NCBI GenBank assembly: GCA_017415715.1
Contig: JAFQFD010000019.1
Span: 43,655-107,654, forward strand
Source of the DNA: Bacteroidales bacterium
Lineage (GTDB): Bacteria > Bacteroidota > Bacteroidia > Bacteroidales > UBA932
Direction: 5' to 3'
Length of the DNA: 64,000 nt
Shown here: positions 40,840 to 50,600 of the stretch, piece after piece
How the letters are laid out: each line of letters begins with the position of its first letter
Numbering within the stretch: position 1 is the stretch's first letter
Translations under genes and position numbers: made by a program
The notes under the pieces: generated by a model
Seen by the model: only the letters and a program-made list of their open reading frames with translations
Told to the model about the DNA's origin: nothing
The model's database searches: none

Positions 40840-41598
40840 ATGAGTGTCTTCCGGTTCAAGTATTTCAATGTCGTGAATGAGCGCAGTGCCATGAAGGTGA
40901 ATACCGATGGGGTGCTGTTGGGGGCCGCCATGACCATACTTCCGGCGGACAGGAGGCTGTTGGACATAGGAACCGGGACCGGTACCATTGCTCTTATGGC
41001 GGCGCAGAGGGCTTTGGGGATTCCCGGTCAAGCCGGGGATGACGAGGTGAGAGCCGTTGTTGACGTCGTGATTGATGCTATTGATATTGATGAGCCTTCT
41101 GCCAGTGAGGCTGCTGCCAATTTCGGTGAATCCCATTGGGCGGAGCATCTCAGGGCGCATAATCTTTCGCTTCAGGATTTCGCTGACTCAGAACCTGGCA
41201 AATATGACCTTATATTCTCCAATCCTCCATACTTTGAAGATTCCTGCATAGCACCCGACGAGAGGAAAAGCACTGCCAGACACACTTCAGTGGGACTTTC
41301 ATACCGTGACATATTCGAATTCGCGTTAGAGAGACTTACGGAGAACGGCCGCGTATCGCTTGTCCTCCCGGCAGATCAGGAGGCCGCCTTGTGCCGTTAC
41401 GCCAGGATGTGCGGCCTGCATCTTTTCCGCATCATGTGCATCCGCACGGTTGAGCGCAAGGCTCCGATACGCATCATCACGGAGTTTTCAAGACAAAGAT
41501 GTCAGACTCCAGCAGAGGAGCTGCTGACAATAATGAATGAGGGAAAGTATACCCAAGAGTACCTTTCCCTCACTAAAGATTTCTATCTGTTCGCCTGA
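40840..41598 (+). CDS. tRNA1(Val) (adenine(37)-N6)-methyltransferase-like (TrmN6/YfiC family)
   Basis: The 252-residue SAM-dependent methyltransferase has FRFKYFNVV near its start, SAM-binding LLDIGTGTGTIALMAAQR, an acidic DAIDIDEPS loop and the catalytic NPPYF. ARHTSVGLSYRDIFEFA follows, as in YfiC. The family modifies A37 of tRNA-Val. Between motif I and the acidic loop lies an extra run, GIPGQAGDDEVRAVV. It is encoded by a palindromic repeat (41017-41045) that also occurs upstream of pgk, so a repeat seems to have been inserted in frame. Confidence 0.85.
   Translation: MSVFRFKYFNVVNERSAMKVNTDGVLLGAAMTILPADRRLLDIGTGTGTIALMAAQRALGIPGQAGDDEVRAVVDVVIDAIDIDEPSASEAAANFGESHWAEHLRAHNLSLQDFADSEPGKYDLIFSNPPYFEDSCIAPDERKSTARHTSVGLSYRDIFEFALERLTENGRVSLVLPADQEAALCRYARMCGLHLFRIMCIRTVERKAPIRIITEFSRQRCQTPAEELLTIMNEGKYTQEYLSLTKDFYLFA
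41017..41045. repeat. REP-like palindrome inside the trmN6-like coding region
   Basis: GATTCCCGGTCAAGCCGGGG, continuing with ATGACGA. Arms CCCGG/CCGGG flank TCAAG. The same type of element occurs at 52961-53050. Confidence 0.65.
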
Positions 41599-42090
41599 TT
41601 ATTTCTGCATCGGTCTCGGCTGTCCTGGCTGACCGGGCCTGCCTTCGCCACCATGAAGCTTGCGGATGTGATTCCTTCTGAACCTCTCCTCTGAGACATA
41701 GAGTTTTGCTACCTTCTCGACAGGAAGCACAGCTTTGTATTTAGCCGCCACTCCGTTCTCGACTTCATTCATCTTCGCCTGGGCTGCGATGTATTTGTCA
41801 AGCAGTGCCGATACGTCCTTTCCTCCTGCCTCGATAGCCTTGCAGAGCTCCTTGTATGCCTTTATGACATTGTGCATGGCCTCGTCCTTCTCCTTCTCGA
41901 CCTGGTTGTATACAGGCCAGAAAGCCTGCGCTTCTTCAGGTGTGAGTCCTATTTCTGTGGTCAGGAAAGCGATCTTCTCGCTCTGCATCTTCTCTTTCCA
42001 GTCTTCTCCGCATCTCTTGTTTGCCGATGCTGTAGTGCTGAGACAAAGTACTGCCATTGCCGCAGCGATTATTGTAATGATCTTCTTCAT
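41599..42090 (-). CDS. periplasmic helical protein, Spy/CpxP-like
   Basis: The 163-residue protein has a clear signal peptide (IITIIAAAMAVLCLSTTASA) and a helical mature part with LTTEIGLTPEEAQAFWPVYN, the pattern of small periplasmic Spy/CpxP-like or Bacteroidota sensor proteins. It ends in a Gly/Pro/Gln-rich tail. It follows the anti-sigma-like gene by 3 nt in an operon led by an ECF sigma factor, so it is probably part of an envelope-stress response as chaperone or sensor. Confidence 0.75.
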   Translation of the reverse strand: MKKIITIIAAAMAVLCLSTTASANKRCGEDWKEKMQSEKIAFLTTEIGLTPEEAQAFWPVYNQVEKEKDEAMHNVIKAYKELCKAIEAGGKDVSALLDKYIAAQAKMNEVENGVAAKYKAVLPVEKVAKLYVSEERFRRNHIRKLHGGEGRPGQPGQPRPMQK

Positions 42091-42093
42091 GTC

Positions 42094-42501
42094 TTATTCC
42101 TTTGAAAGTTCTATGATGTCTTCTGATACTCCTGTATATATAAGGTATTCAATGATGTCTTCTTCGCTTACTCCGGCGTCAGCATACTGCTCGTCATTCT
42201 CTTCCTGATAGATTCCGAAGTCTGAATAATCGCCGGCAAACACGATGTAGTCCTCCTGGGTGATCTCGTCTTCAGGAGATGTGCTTCTGAGGAAGAATGT
42301 GCCGGCTGTCACCATTATGATGAACGTGGCCGCGATCATCGCAAGCGGCGCCAGCTTCTGCCACAGGCTTACCTTCACTGCCACGGGCCTGACATATCCG
42401 CTGACCTCTTTCCTGAGGCTGTCGAAATATCCCTCGGGGACTGTGTAAGGAGACTTCCTGAGCTCCGGGTTGTTTAAAATATCTCTTTCCATTTCGTTCA
42501 T
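42094..42501 (-). CDS. probable anti-sigma factor, membrane-anchored
   Basis: The 135-residue protein has a short cytoplasmic part (PYTVPEGYFDSLRKEVSGYV), one transmembrane segment (LAPLAMIAATFIIMVTAGTFF, about 49-69) and an acidic periplasmic tail (EEDIIEYLIYTGVSEDIIEL). It lies directly after an ECF sigma gene and before a Spy-like gene. Size and topology fit a Bacteroidota anti-sigma factor without zinc motif. The assignment rests on context and topology. Confidence 0.7.
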   Translation of the reverse strand: MNEMERDILNNPELRKSPYTVPEGYFDSLRKEVSGYVRPVAVKVSLWQKLAPLAMIAATFIIMVTAGTFFLRSTSPEDEITQEDYIVFAGDYSDFGIYQEENDEQYADAGVSEEDIIEYLIYTGVSEDIIELSKE

Positions 42502-42552
42502 CGCTTTTGTTAGACAAGTTTTGTGTGATAAGGTTTAAAAATATGTGGAATT

Positions 42553-43098
42553 TTAAACCTTGTCTTCCAGTGCCTCTTTTATTTTGGTATAGGCGTGATG
42601 GTATGATGCCTTCAATGCTCCGACTGACGTTCCGGTGATCTCAGCTATGTCCTCATATTTCATCTCGTCGAAATATCTCATGTTGAACACGAGCCTCTGC
42701 TTTTCCGGCAGTTTCTGTATGGCCTTGTGAAGCTCACGCTGCAACGCGTTGCCATCGAAATATGGATCCTCGTCCACCTTGCCGGCTAGATATTCGCCCA
42801 CGGCGTCAAGGCTGATGGCGTTCTCACGCCTGATGCGGCGCAGGCGGTTCAGCGTTTCGTTGGTGGCGATACGGTAGAGCCATGTGTAGAGACGTGAGTC
42901 GCCGCGGAAGGTCGGAAGTGCTGACCAGATCTTGATGAATATGTCTTGAAGCAGGTCGTTGGTGTCCTCGTGCGAGCACAGGAAGCGGCGGACGTGCCAG
43001 TACAGACTTTCAGTGTAGGTCTGCACAATTGCATTGAAAGCGAGCTCGTACTCGCCCTCCTGGCACAGATTTATGATGCGTCCGTCATTCATCGGCAT
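42553..43098 (-). CDS. ECF RNA polymerase sigma factor
   Basis: The 181-residue sigma-70 family protein has region 2 (HEDTNDLLQDIFIKIWSALP, RLYTWLYRIATNETLNRLRR) and region 4 (LPEKQRLVFNMRYFDEMKYE, DIAEITGTSVGALKASYHHA). I start at MPMNDG (43098), because the longer frame adds 36 residues without resemblance to sigma factors. It is followed by an anti-sigma-like and a Spy-like gene. A near-perfect 25-bp palindrome lies 38-62 bp upstream, between this gene and divergent lepA. Confidence 0.92.
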   Translation of the reverse strand: MPMNDGRIINLCQEGEYELAFNAIVQTYTESLYWHVRRFLCSHEDTNDLLQDIFIKIWSALPTFRGDSRLYTWLYRIATNETLNRLRRIRRENAISLDAVGEYLAGKVDEDPYFDGNALQRELHKAIQKLPEKQRLVFNMRYFDEMKYEDIAEITGTSVGALKASYHHAYTKIKEALEDKV

Positions 43099-43135
43099 TT
43101 TAGACCGTTCAAAAGCTTTGAGGTTTAAGCAAATG

Positions 43136-43160
43136 TACGGAATTTTCGAAAAATTCCGTA
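43136..43160. repeat. near-perfect palindrome between sigma gene and lepA
   Basis: TACGGAATTTT, then C, then GAAAAATTCCGTA: an inverted repeat with one unpaired base. It is placed as an operator for the divergent sigma gene or as a transcript hairpin. Confidence 0.5.
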
Positions 43161-43166
43161 TTTTAT

Positions 43167-43174
43167 TATCTTTG
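43167..43174 (+). promoter_or_regulatory. -7 box of lepA
   Basis: TATCTTTG, 19 nt before the ATG. Confidence 0.65.
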
Positions 43175-43193
43175 CACCGATTATACGTATACG

Positions 43194-44981
43194 ATGAAGA
43201 AAACAAGAAACTTTTGCATCATTGCACATATCGACCACGGCAAGAGCACCCTTGCCGACAGAATGCTGGAGATCACCAACACTCTGACCGCACGCGATAT
43301 GGAAAACCAGGTCCTTGACTCGATGGATCTTGAGAAGGAGAAGGGAATCACCATCAAGAGCCATGCGATCCAGATGGACTATATATATAATGGTGAGAAA
43401 TACACACTCAACCTGATCGACACTCCGGGCCACGTCGACTTCTCTTACGAGGTGTCGCGCGCCATCGCATCCTGCGAGGGAGCGCTGCTCGTCGTGGACG
43501 CGACCCAGGGCATCCAGGCTCAGACCATATCAAACCTTTATCTTGCCATAGAGCATGACCTGGAGATCATTCCGGTGCTCAACAAGATTGATGTGGAGTC
43601 AGCAATGGTGGACGTGGTCACAGACCAGGTCGTGGACCTGCTCGGCTGCAAGCCGGAGGAGATCCTCCTTGCTTCAGGCAAGACAGGGCAGGGTGTCAAG
43701 GAAGTCCTCGACGCCATAGTCGAGAGGGTCCCTGCTCCGACAGGAGACCCTGACGCACCTCTCCAGGCCCTCATCTTCGACTCGGTGTTCAACTCGTTCC
43801 GAGGTATCATAGCATACTTCAAGGTTGTGAACGGAAGCATCAAGACGGGAGACAAGGTCAAGTTCGTCAGCACGGGAAAGGAATATACAGCCGACGAGAT
43901 CGGAGTCCTCAAGATGAAGATGCATCCTCGCCAGGAAATCCCTTGCGGAAGCGTGGGATACATCATCTCAGGCATCAAGAGCGCCGTCGAGGTGAAGGTG
44001 GGTGATACCATTACTCATGTTGCGGAACCATGCAAGGAGGCTATCGCTGGATTCGAGGAGGTGAAGCCTATGGTCTTCGCCGGCATGTATCCAGTGGAGA
44101 CAGACCAGTATGAAGAGCTCCGCGCATCGCTAGAGAAGTTCCAGCTCAACGACGCTTCGCTCGTGTTCGAGCCGGAGTCTTCGCTCGCGCTCGGCTTCGG
44201 ATTCCGTTGCGGATTCCTCGGCCTGCTGCACCTCGAGATCGTCCAGGAGCGTCTCTTCAGAGAGTTCAACATGGACGTGATCACGACAGTTCCGAACGTG
44301 TCATATAAGGTATATACGACCCAGGGCGAGGTCCTCGATGTTCATAACCCTTCAGGCCTTCCGCCTGCAACGCTCATAGACAAGATCGAGGAGCCATATA
44401 TCAGGGCGCAGGTGATCTCAAGGTCTGACTACTATGGTCCGATCATGAAACTCTGTCTTGACAAGAGGGGAGTGCTCATCAACCAGCACTATCTCACAGC
44501 AGACCGTCTCGAGCTGACATACGAGATGCCGCTCTCGGAGATCGTATTCGACTTCTATGACAAGCTCAAGTCGATCTCAAAGGGATATGCGTCATTCGAC
44601 TACCATGTGATCGGATTCAAGGAGGCGAAGCTGGTCAAGCTCGACATCCTCCTGAACGGCGATCCTGCGGATGCTCTGTCTACATTGATCCATGCAGACC
44701 ATGCATATGACTTCGGACGCAAGATGTGCGAGAAGCTCAAGGAGCTGATCCCTCGCCAGCAGTTCGACATTGCCATCCAGGCGGCAGTCGGAGCGAAGAT
44801 CATCGCTCGCGAGACCGTCAAGGCAGTGCGCAAGGACGTGACCGCAAAATGTTATGGTGGTGACATCACCCGAAAGAGAAAGCTGCTCGAAAAGCAGAAG
44901 CAGGGTAAGAAGAGGATGCGCCAGATCGGAACGGTCGAGGTTCCTCAGAGTGCCTTCATGGCTGTGCTCAAACTCGACTAG
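43194..44981 (+). CDS. lepA: elongation factor 4 (LepA)
   Basis: The 595-residue ribosome-associated GTPase acts on stalled or mis-translocated ribosomes. GTP-binding motifs are complete ([22 protein letters not shown]). EF4-specific features follow, such as [21 protein letters not shown] and the basic C-terminal domain [20 protein letters not shown]. Length matches the family (about 595-600). Core gene with its own promoter and terminator. Confidence 0.97.
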   Translation: MKKTRNFCIIAHIDHGKSTLADRMLEITNTLTARDMENQVLDSMDLEKEKGITIKSHAIQMDYIYNGEKYTLNLIDTPGHVDFSYEVSRAIASCEGALLVVDATQGIQAQTISNLYLAIEHDLEIIPVLNKIDVESAMVDVVTDQVVDLLGCKPEEILLASGKTGQGVKEVLDAIVERVPAPTGDPDAPLQALIFDSVFNSFRGIIAYFKVVNGSIKTGDKVKFVSTGKEYTADEIGVLKMKMHPRQEIPCGSVGYIISGIKSAVEVKVGDTITHVAEPCKEAIAGFEEVKPMVFAGMYPVETDQYEELRASLEKFQLNDASLVFEPESSLALGFGFRCGFLGLLHLEIVQERLFREFNMDVITTVPNVSYKVYTTQGEVLDVHNPSGLPPATLIDKIEEPYIRAQVISRSDYYGPIMKLCLDKRGVLINQHYLTADRLELTYEMPLSEIVFDFYDKLKSISKGYASFDYHVIGFKEAKLVKLDILLNGDPADALSTLIHADHAYDFGRKMCEKLKELIPRQQFDIAIQAAVGAKIIARETVKAVRKDVTAKCYGGDITRKRKLLEKQKQGKKRMRQIGTVEVPQSAFMAVLKLD

Positions 44982-45007
44982 CCCGGTCGCATACAGGTAT
45001 ACAAAAA

Positions 45008-45040
45008 AGCAGGACACCATCACGGCGTCCTGCTATTTTT
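45008..45040 (+). terminator. terminator after lepA
   Basis: AGCAGGAC (45008-45015) and GTCCTGCT (45027-45034) followed by ATTTTT. The next 195 bp to yidD hold no feature I can support. Confidence 0.85.
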
Positions 45041-45235
45041 CTTTCTATGCAGACCTGAAGGAATTGCACACATTTCTAGAAATACCAGAATCTGCAGAAA
45101 GAGACGAATAAGATTCTTAACCGAAGGCAAAGATCGCTCTCTTTCCGGAAACCGGCGTTGTACGTTTTGTTGTTTTTGTAGTTGTTTTACGTGTTGTAGG
45201 CCCTCCAGAGGCGTTTTTCTAAAAATGCCCCAGTC

Positions 45236-45469
45236 TTATGGGACCGGGTCGTACCCGTGTCCTCCCCAAGGATGACAACGCAGGATTCTTTTGACCGTGA
45301 GGTAAAATCCTTTGATGACGCCATGTTTTCTGAATGCTTGAAGGGCATACTGGGAGCAGGTCGGAGTGAACCTGCATGTCGGCGGCTTGAGAGGGGAGAT
45401 GCACACCTGATAGAACCTTATCAGGAACACGAAAGGAGCAATAAGTATTTTCTTAAGCGTTTCTCTCAT
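45236..45469 (-). CDS. yidD: membrane protein insertion efficiency factor YidD
   Basis: The 77-residue protein assists YidC-dependent membrane protein insertion. Family motifs are [35 protein letters not shown] and [15 protein letters not shown]. The start MRETLKK (45469) overlaps the end of rnpA by 17 nt, the usual rnpA-yidD arrangement. Confidence 0.93.
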   Translation of the reverse strand: MRETLKKILIAPFVFLIRFYQVCISPLKPPTCRFTPTCSQYALQAFRKHGVIKGFYLTVKRILRCHPWGGHGYDPVP

Positions 45470-45827
45470 TGATCTTGCAGATGATCTGGCCGACTGACTG
45501 GAAGATCTCCTCATAACTGAGGATCTCTTTTGTGCTATACATGAAAAGCACATCCAGACCGCCTTCCACGGTCAGGTTGTGCTTCTGTTTCCTGTAGCTT
45601 TCGCGGATCCTTCTCTTGAGAAGGTTTCTCTTGACTGCCCTCTTGAAGTTCTTCTTGGGAACGGATACCATTATCCTGTTGTTCTCCTCTCCCGTTCCCG
45701 CAAGGAACAGGAAGCGGATGTTCCCGACACTGCCGTGCCTGCCCTCGTCAAGGAGTCTTGAGATGGCGGTCTTGCCGCAGAGCCTTTCTTTCTTGGTCAG
45801 CGAGGTATTTGCAGCCTCCGTTTCCAC
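45453..45827 (-). CDS. rnpA: ribonuclease P protein component
   Basis: A protein of about 124 residues binds RNase P RNA to mature tRNA 5' ends. Motifs are [39 protein letters not shown] (the RNR basic helix) and IRESYR. I choose the GTG at 45827, immediately after the hemD stop. An ATG at 45905 would overlap hemD by 77 nt and adds unconserved residues. Core operon with hemD and yidD. Confidence 0.9.
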   Translation of the reverse strand: METEAANTSLTKKERLCGKTAISRLLDEGRHGSVGNIRFLFLAGTGEENNRIMVSVPKKNFKRAVKRNLLKRRIRESYRKQKHNLTVEGGLDVLFMYSTKEILSYEEIFQSVGQIICKINERNA

Positions 45828-45828
45828 T

Positions 45829-46572
45829 TTATCTGTTGTTTGTGAGATATATCTCGAGAGCCTTGGCAACTGACGGAGCCTCGGCGGTAGGTGCTGAAAT
45901 TTCAATCTTCAGTCCGGCCTCTTCCATGGCCTTTACTATAGACCTTCCATATGACACGAACTTGATGTCACCCTGGGTGAAGTCAGGCTGGTTCTCAAAA
46001 AGTGACTTCACATCCGCAGGGTTGAAGAACACGATGAGGTCGTATTTGTGAAGATCGACGTCCTTAAGGTCCTGTGACACAGGCTTTACGAAGACTGCAG
46101 TCTCGAATGAGAAGTCGCTTTCCTCGAAAAGGCGTGTGATCGCATCCTTGCTTGAAGACTCGGCAGTCGCGATGAGGAAGTTCTCTCCCTTGTGCTTGGT
46201 GCCGATGAGACCGATGATAGACTCCGGAGTGCCGTCGCCGAAGAAGATCTTCCTCTTCCTGTATACGATGTGCTTCTGGAGATAGTTTGCAACTGCTTCT
46301 GTTGTGCAGAAGTATTTCATAGTCTCGGGTACCTTCACGCGCAGCTCTTCACAGAGCTGGAAGAATGCGTCTATTGTGGTACGTGCTGAAAAGACGATTG
46401 CAGTATGGTCCAGGATGTTTATCCTCTGTGACCTGAACTCCCTTGATGTCAGGGGCTCAATCTTGAAAAATGGCTTGAAGTCGAACTCCACTCCGTATTT
46501 TTCTGCAATGCTGGTGTAAGGCGAAGCCGTCTTCGGCTGCTGCTGTGATATCAGTATGTTCTTAACGCTCAT
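45829..46572 (-). CDS. hemD: uroporphyrinogen-III synthase
   Basis: The 247-residue two-domain protein of the HemD family cyclises hydroxymethylbilane in haem and corrinoid synthesis. HemD is weakly conserved; the N-terminal ILISQQQP, the central HTAIVFSARTTIDAFFQLCE, and the C-terminal VFFNPADVKSLFENQ and FVSYGRSIVKAMEEAGLKIE fit the family. It is between DUF4271 and rnpA in the operon SUI1-DUF4271-hemD-rnpA-yidD, an order I recall from other Bacteroidales. Confidence 0.85.
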   Translation of the reverse strand: MSVKNILISQQQPKTASPYTSIAEKYGVEFDFKPFFKIEPLTSREFRSQRINILDHTAIVFSARTTIDAFFQLCEELRVKVPETMKYFCTTEAVANYLQKHIVYRKRKIFFGDGTPESIIGLIGTKHKGENFLIATAESSSKDAITRLFEESDFSFETAVFVKPVSQDLKDVDLHKYDLIVFFNPADVKSLFENQPDFTQGDIKFVSYGRSIVKAMEEAGLKIEISAPTAEAPSVAKALEIYLTNNR

Positions 46573-46609
46573 TATGTGTTTTGGGCCTGTATTTCCGCCT
46601 CTCGCGGGC

Positions 46610-47230
46610 TTAAAAAATAATGGCTGAAGCGACCAACGCTCCAGTCGGAATTATTTCGAGGGCGCAAAGGTACAAAAAAGTGGCGAAAAACGAGCAAGAA
46701 GAAATAAAAATTTGTGATTTTCTTAGGATGAACAGCAGATATATTGTCGCTGATATCCAAAGCATTGCAGTTTTTATAACCTCTTCAGATACGTCAAGGA
46801 ACGACATGACGCCTCCTGTGGCCAGCAGAAGCAAGGCGAGTATGCTGAAGAACGTGTGCGCAGACTTGCATGCAGTGCGGTATGTCTTCGGATTCATCTT
46901 CTTCGGCTGCCAGATGTGTTCCATGAATTTTCTGAGCAGAATGAATGCTATGAATATGCCTGTGATTATCCCCAGACGGCCGGCCTCTCCGATGCCTTCC
47001 ATCCATTGTGGAGCATACAGATTGAAGCGGCATGCTGTCAGACAGAACGGCATCACCATTGTCAGTGCCATGATGTCCCTGTCCCTTCCCAGCTGGACAC
47101 TTGCGTCAAGATTGACGCTCTCCTTCCATCTGATCAGGCAGGCCAGCAATGACGGGAACACTCCCACCAATGTCTTGAGCAGCAGGAGTATGATGAAGAA
47201 TGATATGAGGGCGAGAATGTTGAAAAGCAT
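46610..47230 (-). CDS. DUF4271 integral membrane protein
   Basis: The 206-residue protein has about six hydrophobic segments, starting with ILALISFFIILLLLKTLVGV and ending with FATFLYLCALEIIPTGALVA. DUF4271 is found in Bacteroidota, usually next to hemD, and its function is not known. The start at 47230 gives a signal-like first helix and lies 1 nt after the SUI1-like gene's stop. A longer frame from 47278 would overlap that gene. Confidence 0.85.
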   Translation of the reverse strand: MLFNILALISFFIILLLLKTLVGVFPSLLACLIRWKESVNLDASVQLGRDRDIMALTMVMPFCLTACRFNLYAPQWMEGIGEAGRLGIITGIFIAFILLRKFMEHIWQPKKMNPKTYRTACKSAHTFFSILALLLLATGGVMSFLDVSEEVIKTAMLWISATIYLLFILRKSQIFISSCSFFATFLYLCALEIIPTGALVASAIIF

Positions 47231-47231
47231 G

Positions 47232-47576
47232 TCAGTTTCCTCTCTTAGCCTTGTATCCCATTTCCTTAAGAAGTGCAACGACCCTGTCCCTGAAGTCCCC
47301 CTGGATGGTTATCTCTCCATCCTTGGCTGTTCCGCCAACTCCGCACTTCACCTTCAGAGTGCGTCCCAGCTCCGCCAGGTCCTCGGAAGTGCCGACAAAT
47401 CCGGTGACCAGGGTCACCTGCTTGCCGCCCCTGCCCTTTCTGTCAATTGAAACAATGAGATTCTGCTTCTCTGGCGCGAGAGTTGCAGGCTCCTGCTCCG
47501 TTTCCTCTTCATATGTAAAATCCGGGTTGGTGGAGAAGACTACTCCAAGTCTTTTCTTCCAGTCGTTGTCAGCCAT
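47232..47576 (-). CDS. SUI1/eIF1-like translation factor (YciH family)
   Basis: The 114-residue protein has a short acidic N-terminal tail, then the SUI1 domain (VSIDRKGRGGKQVTLVTGFV, LGRTLKVKCGVGGTAKDGEI, GDFRDRVVALLKEMGYKAKR). Bacterial YciH proteins modulate start-site fidelity in vitro and stress responses. First gene of the operon leading to hemD, rnpA and yidD. Confidence 0.92.
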   Translation of the reverse strand: MADNDWKKRLGVVFSTNPDFTYEEETEQEPATLAPEKQNLIVSIDRKGRGGKQVTLVTGFVGTSEDLAELGRTLKVKCGVGGTAKDGEITIQGDFRDRVVALLKEMGYKAKRGN

Positions 47577-47617
47577 TTGCGAAAAATTTATTTTTGCAAA
47601 TATAGTATATTAAATTG

Positions 47618-47625
47618 TATCTTTG
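47618..47625 (+). promoter_or_regulatory. -7 box of DUF2723 gene
   Basis: TATCTTTG, 20 nt before the ATG. Confidence 0.65.
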
Positions 47626-47645
47626 TGAGATTTAAATGATAGACA

Positions 47646-50600
47646 ATGAATAACAAGAAATTCACATTGTGGAACAGGCTCACTGCGCTCTTCGTCTTTG
47701 TAGTGGCTGCCGTCACATACCTTCTGACAATAGAGCCGACAGCCTCTTTCTGGGATTGCGGCGAGTTCATCGCCTCGTCATATAAGCTCGAGGTCGGCCA
47801 CCCGCCGGGAAACCCAGTGTTTCAGCTTTTTGCCCGCTTCTTCACAATGTTCACCGACAACATGCATGCTGCAGTTGCGGTGAATGCGTTGAATGCGATC
47901 TGCTCGGCTCTGACAATATTCTTCCTGTATCTTACCATAGTCTTCTTTGCAAAGAGGCTTGTAAAGCCTTCCGAGGACGGCACATACAGTGTTGCCAGGG
48001 CGATTGCGATCTTTGGATCAGGTGCTGTGGGAGCCCTTGCATACACATTCAGTGACACATTCTGGTTCTCGGCAGTCGAGGGCGAGGTATATGCGATGTC
48101 TTCGCTCTTTACCGCCCTTGTCTTCTGGGCGATGACCAAGTGGTATGAGCAGGCTGACCAGCCATATGCCAACAGATGGATCGTGCTCATATCGTTCCTG
48201 ATGGGACTTTCGATAGGTGTTCACCTCTTGAACCTCCTTGCCATCCCGGCACTTGTGTTCATGTTCTATTATAAGAAGAGAGAAAACGGTCATTATACTT
48301 TATGGGAGTATGTAAAGATACTTCTTGTGTCAGTCGTTATCCTCGCGGTCATCCTCTTCGGCATCATCCCATACCTGCCTAAGTTCGCGGCATATGTAGA
48401 CCTCTTCTTTGTCAATACGCTCGGACTTCCATTCAACAGCGGCGCGGCCTTCTTCATGGTGGCCCTTCTCGCTGCATGCTTCTGGGGCCTTTTCAGGACC
48501 ATGAAGAAGCAGCAGGTGCTCGCGAATACGGTACTCCTGTGCTTCACGACCATAGTCATAGGATTCTCCCTCTTCACGATCGTGGTCATCCGCTCAAGCG
48601 TGAAGACCCCGACAAACGAGTACCAGCCTGACAACGCCTTCACACTCTGCCGCTACCTCGGCCGCGAGCAGTACGGCAGCAATCCTCTCGTTTATGGAGA
48701 GTATTTCGGTGCACCTTATGATATAGAAGAAACCACTTATTGGGCGCCAATGCCAGAGAAAGGCAAGGATAAGTACATCAAGGCTGAGGGCCCTGGAAAT
48801 GTGACATATGATGCGTCAGGCAAGATGCTCTTCCCGCGCATGTGGAGCTCGGATTCACGCCATATAGCCTTCTACAAGTCATACATGCCTGGCGGCGGAC
48901 ACAAGATCCGCGGCGCGGAGCACGACAAACCGACATTCTTCCAGAACCTGGGATTCTTCTTCGACTACCAGATGAACTGGATGTACTGGCGCTACTTCAT
49001 GTGGAACTTCGCGGGCCGTCAGAATGACATCCACAGCCCTTCTCCGGGAGATCCGTTCATCGGAAACTGGGAGAGCGGCATAGGATTCATCGATAACTTC
49101 CGTCTTGGTGACCAGTCTGACGCTCCGGGATATCTTGCAGACAATCCTGGCAAGAACCATTATTACATGCTTCCTCTCCTGCTCGGTCTGATAGGACTTT
49201 TCTTCCAGTTCGACAGGGACAAGAGGGGTACCTGGCTGACATTCCTGATGTTCTTCATGACAGGAATCGCTATCGTGATATACCTCAACCAGCCGCCATA
49301 TCAGGTCCGCGAGCGTGACTATGCATACGCAGGCTCGTTCTATTCATTCTCGATATGGATAGGTCTTGCAGTCGCAGCCATATATTCATGGATTGAAAAG
49401 CGTGCATCCAAGCCGCTTGTCCCTGCCATCGCAGTGACCGCCCTCCTCCTCGGAGTGCCGGCCCTCATGGCCTCAGAGAACTGGGACGACCACGACCGCA
49501 GCAACCGTTACACAGCGGTCGAGATGGCAAAGAACTACCTCAATTCGGTAGGTCATAACGGTATCCTCGTAACTCACGGTGACAACGACACATTCCCTCT
49601 CTGGTACGCCCAGGAGGTTGAGGCCGTACGTCCGGACGTACGCATCGCGAATACGTCCCTGCTCGGCACTGACTGGCACATTGACCAGATGAAATATGCC
49701 GTGAATGAGTCGGCTCCGCTCGACCTTCAGGTCGGCCCTCGCCAGTACCTTTACGGTACCAACGAGTATGTGTTCATCCAGGACAGATTCGACACCATTA
49801 TCCCTCTTGCGGATGTGATGAGACTCTTCCGTCATCCGGATGTGAAGCTGCCTCTTACCAACAACAAAGAGGTTGATTATATCATCTCAAGACGATTCTC
49901 CATCCCTGTAAACAAGGAGAATGTCATTAAATATGGTATTCTTGACGAGAAGTATGAGGATCAGATTCCTGATGAAATCGTACTTACTATTCCAGCAGAC
50001 AAGAATTATCTCACCAAACCTGAGATATTCATGCTTGACCTCTTGTCTGGCTACCAGTGGGACCGTCCTCTGCACCTTCTCAGCATGGGAGGAGACATCA
50101 ATATCGGTCTCAAGGACTACCTGATGTATGAGGGATTCTCATACAAGTTCGTTCCTATAAAGAACAGGATGAAGAGCACTGAAATCGGTTTTGCCGATCC
50201 GGAGGATCTTTACAACAAGATGAAGAATGTATACTCTTGGGATGCCCTCAAGAGGACAGACTGGTTTGTGGACTATCAGAACTTCTACACTTTCTGCGGA
50301 GTGCTTTCGCAGAGGCAACTCTTCGTCAATGTGGCCAAGGAGATGCTGAAGGTGGGCGACGAGGCTCGTGCCGAGGAGATCATCGACATGTGCCAGGAGT
50401 GTGTTCCGGAGGAGAATTTCCCTCTCGACATGATCTATCTCGGGTTCTCCAACGAGTATATGGTCCTTGACATGATCAACATCTATTATGAGTGCGGAGC
50501 GGATGAGAAGGCGTCAGACCTGGCAGCAAGGTTTGCAGCCCAGCTTCTCCAGTCGGCAGACTTCTTCCTCTATAACTATGATTATGCGAAGAGGGAGTTC

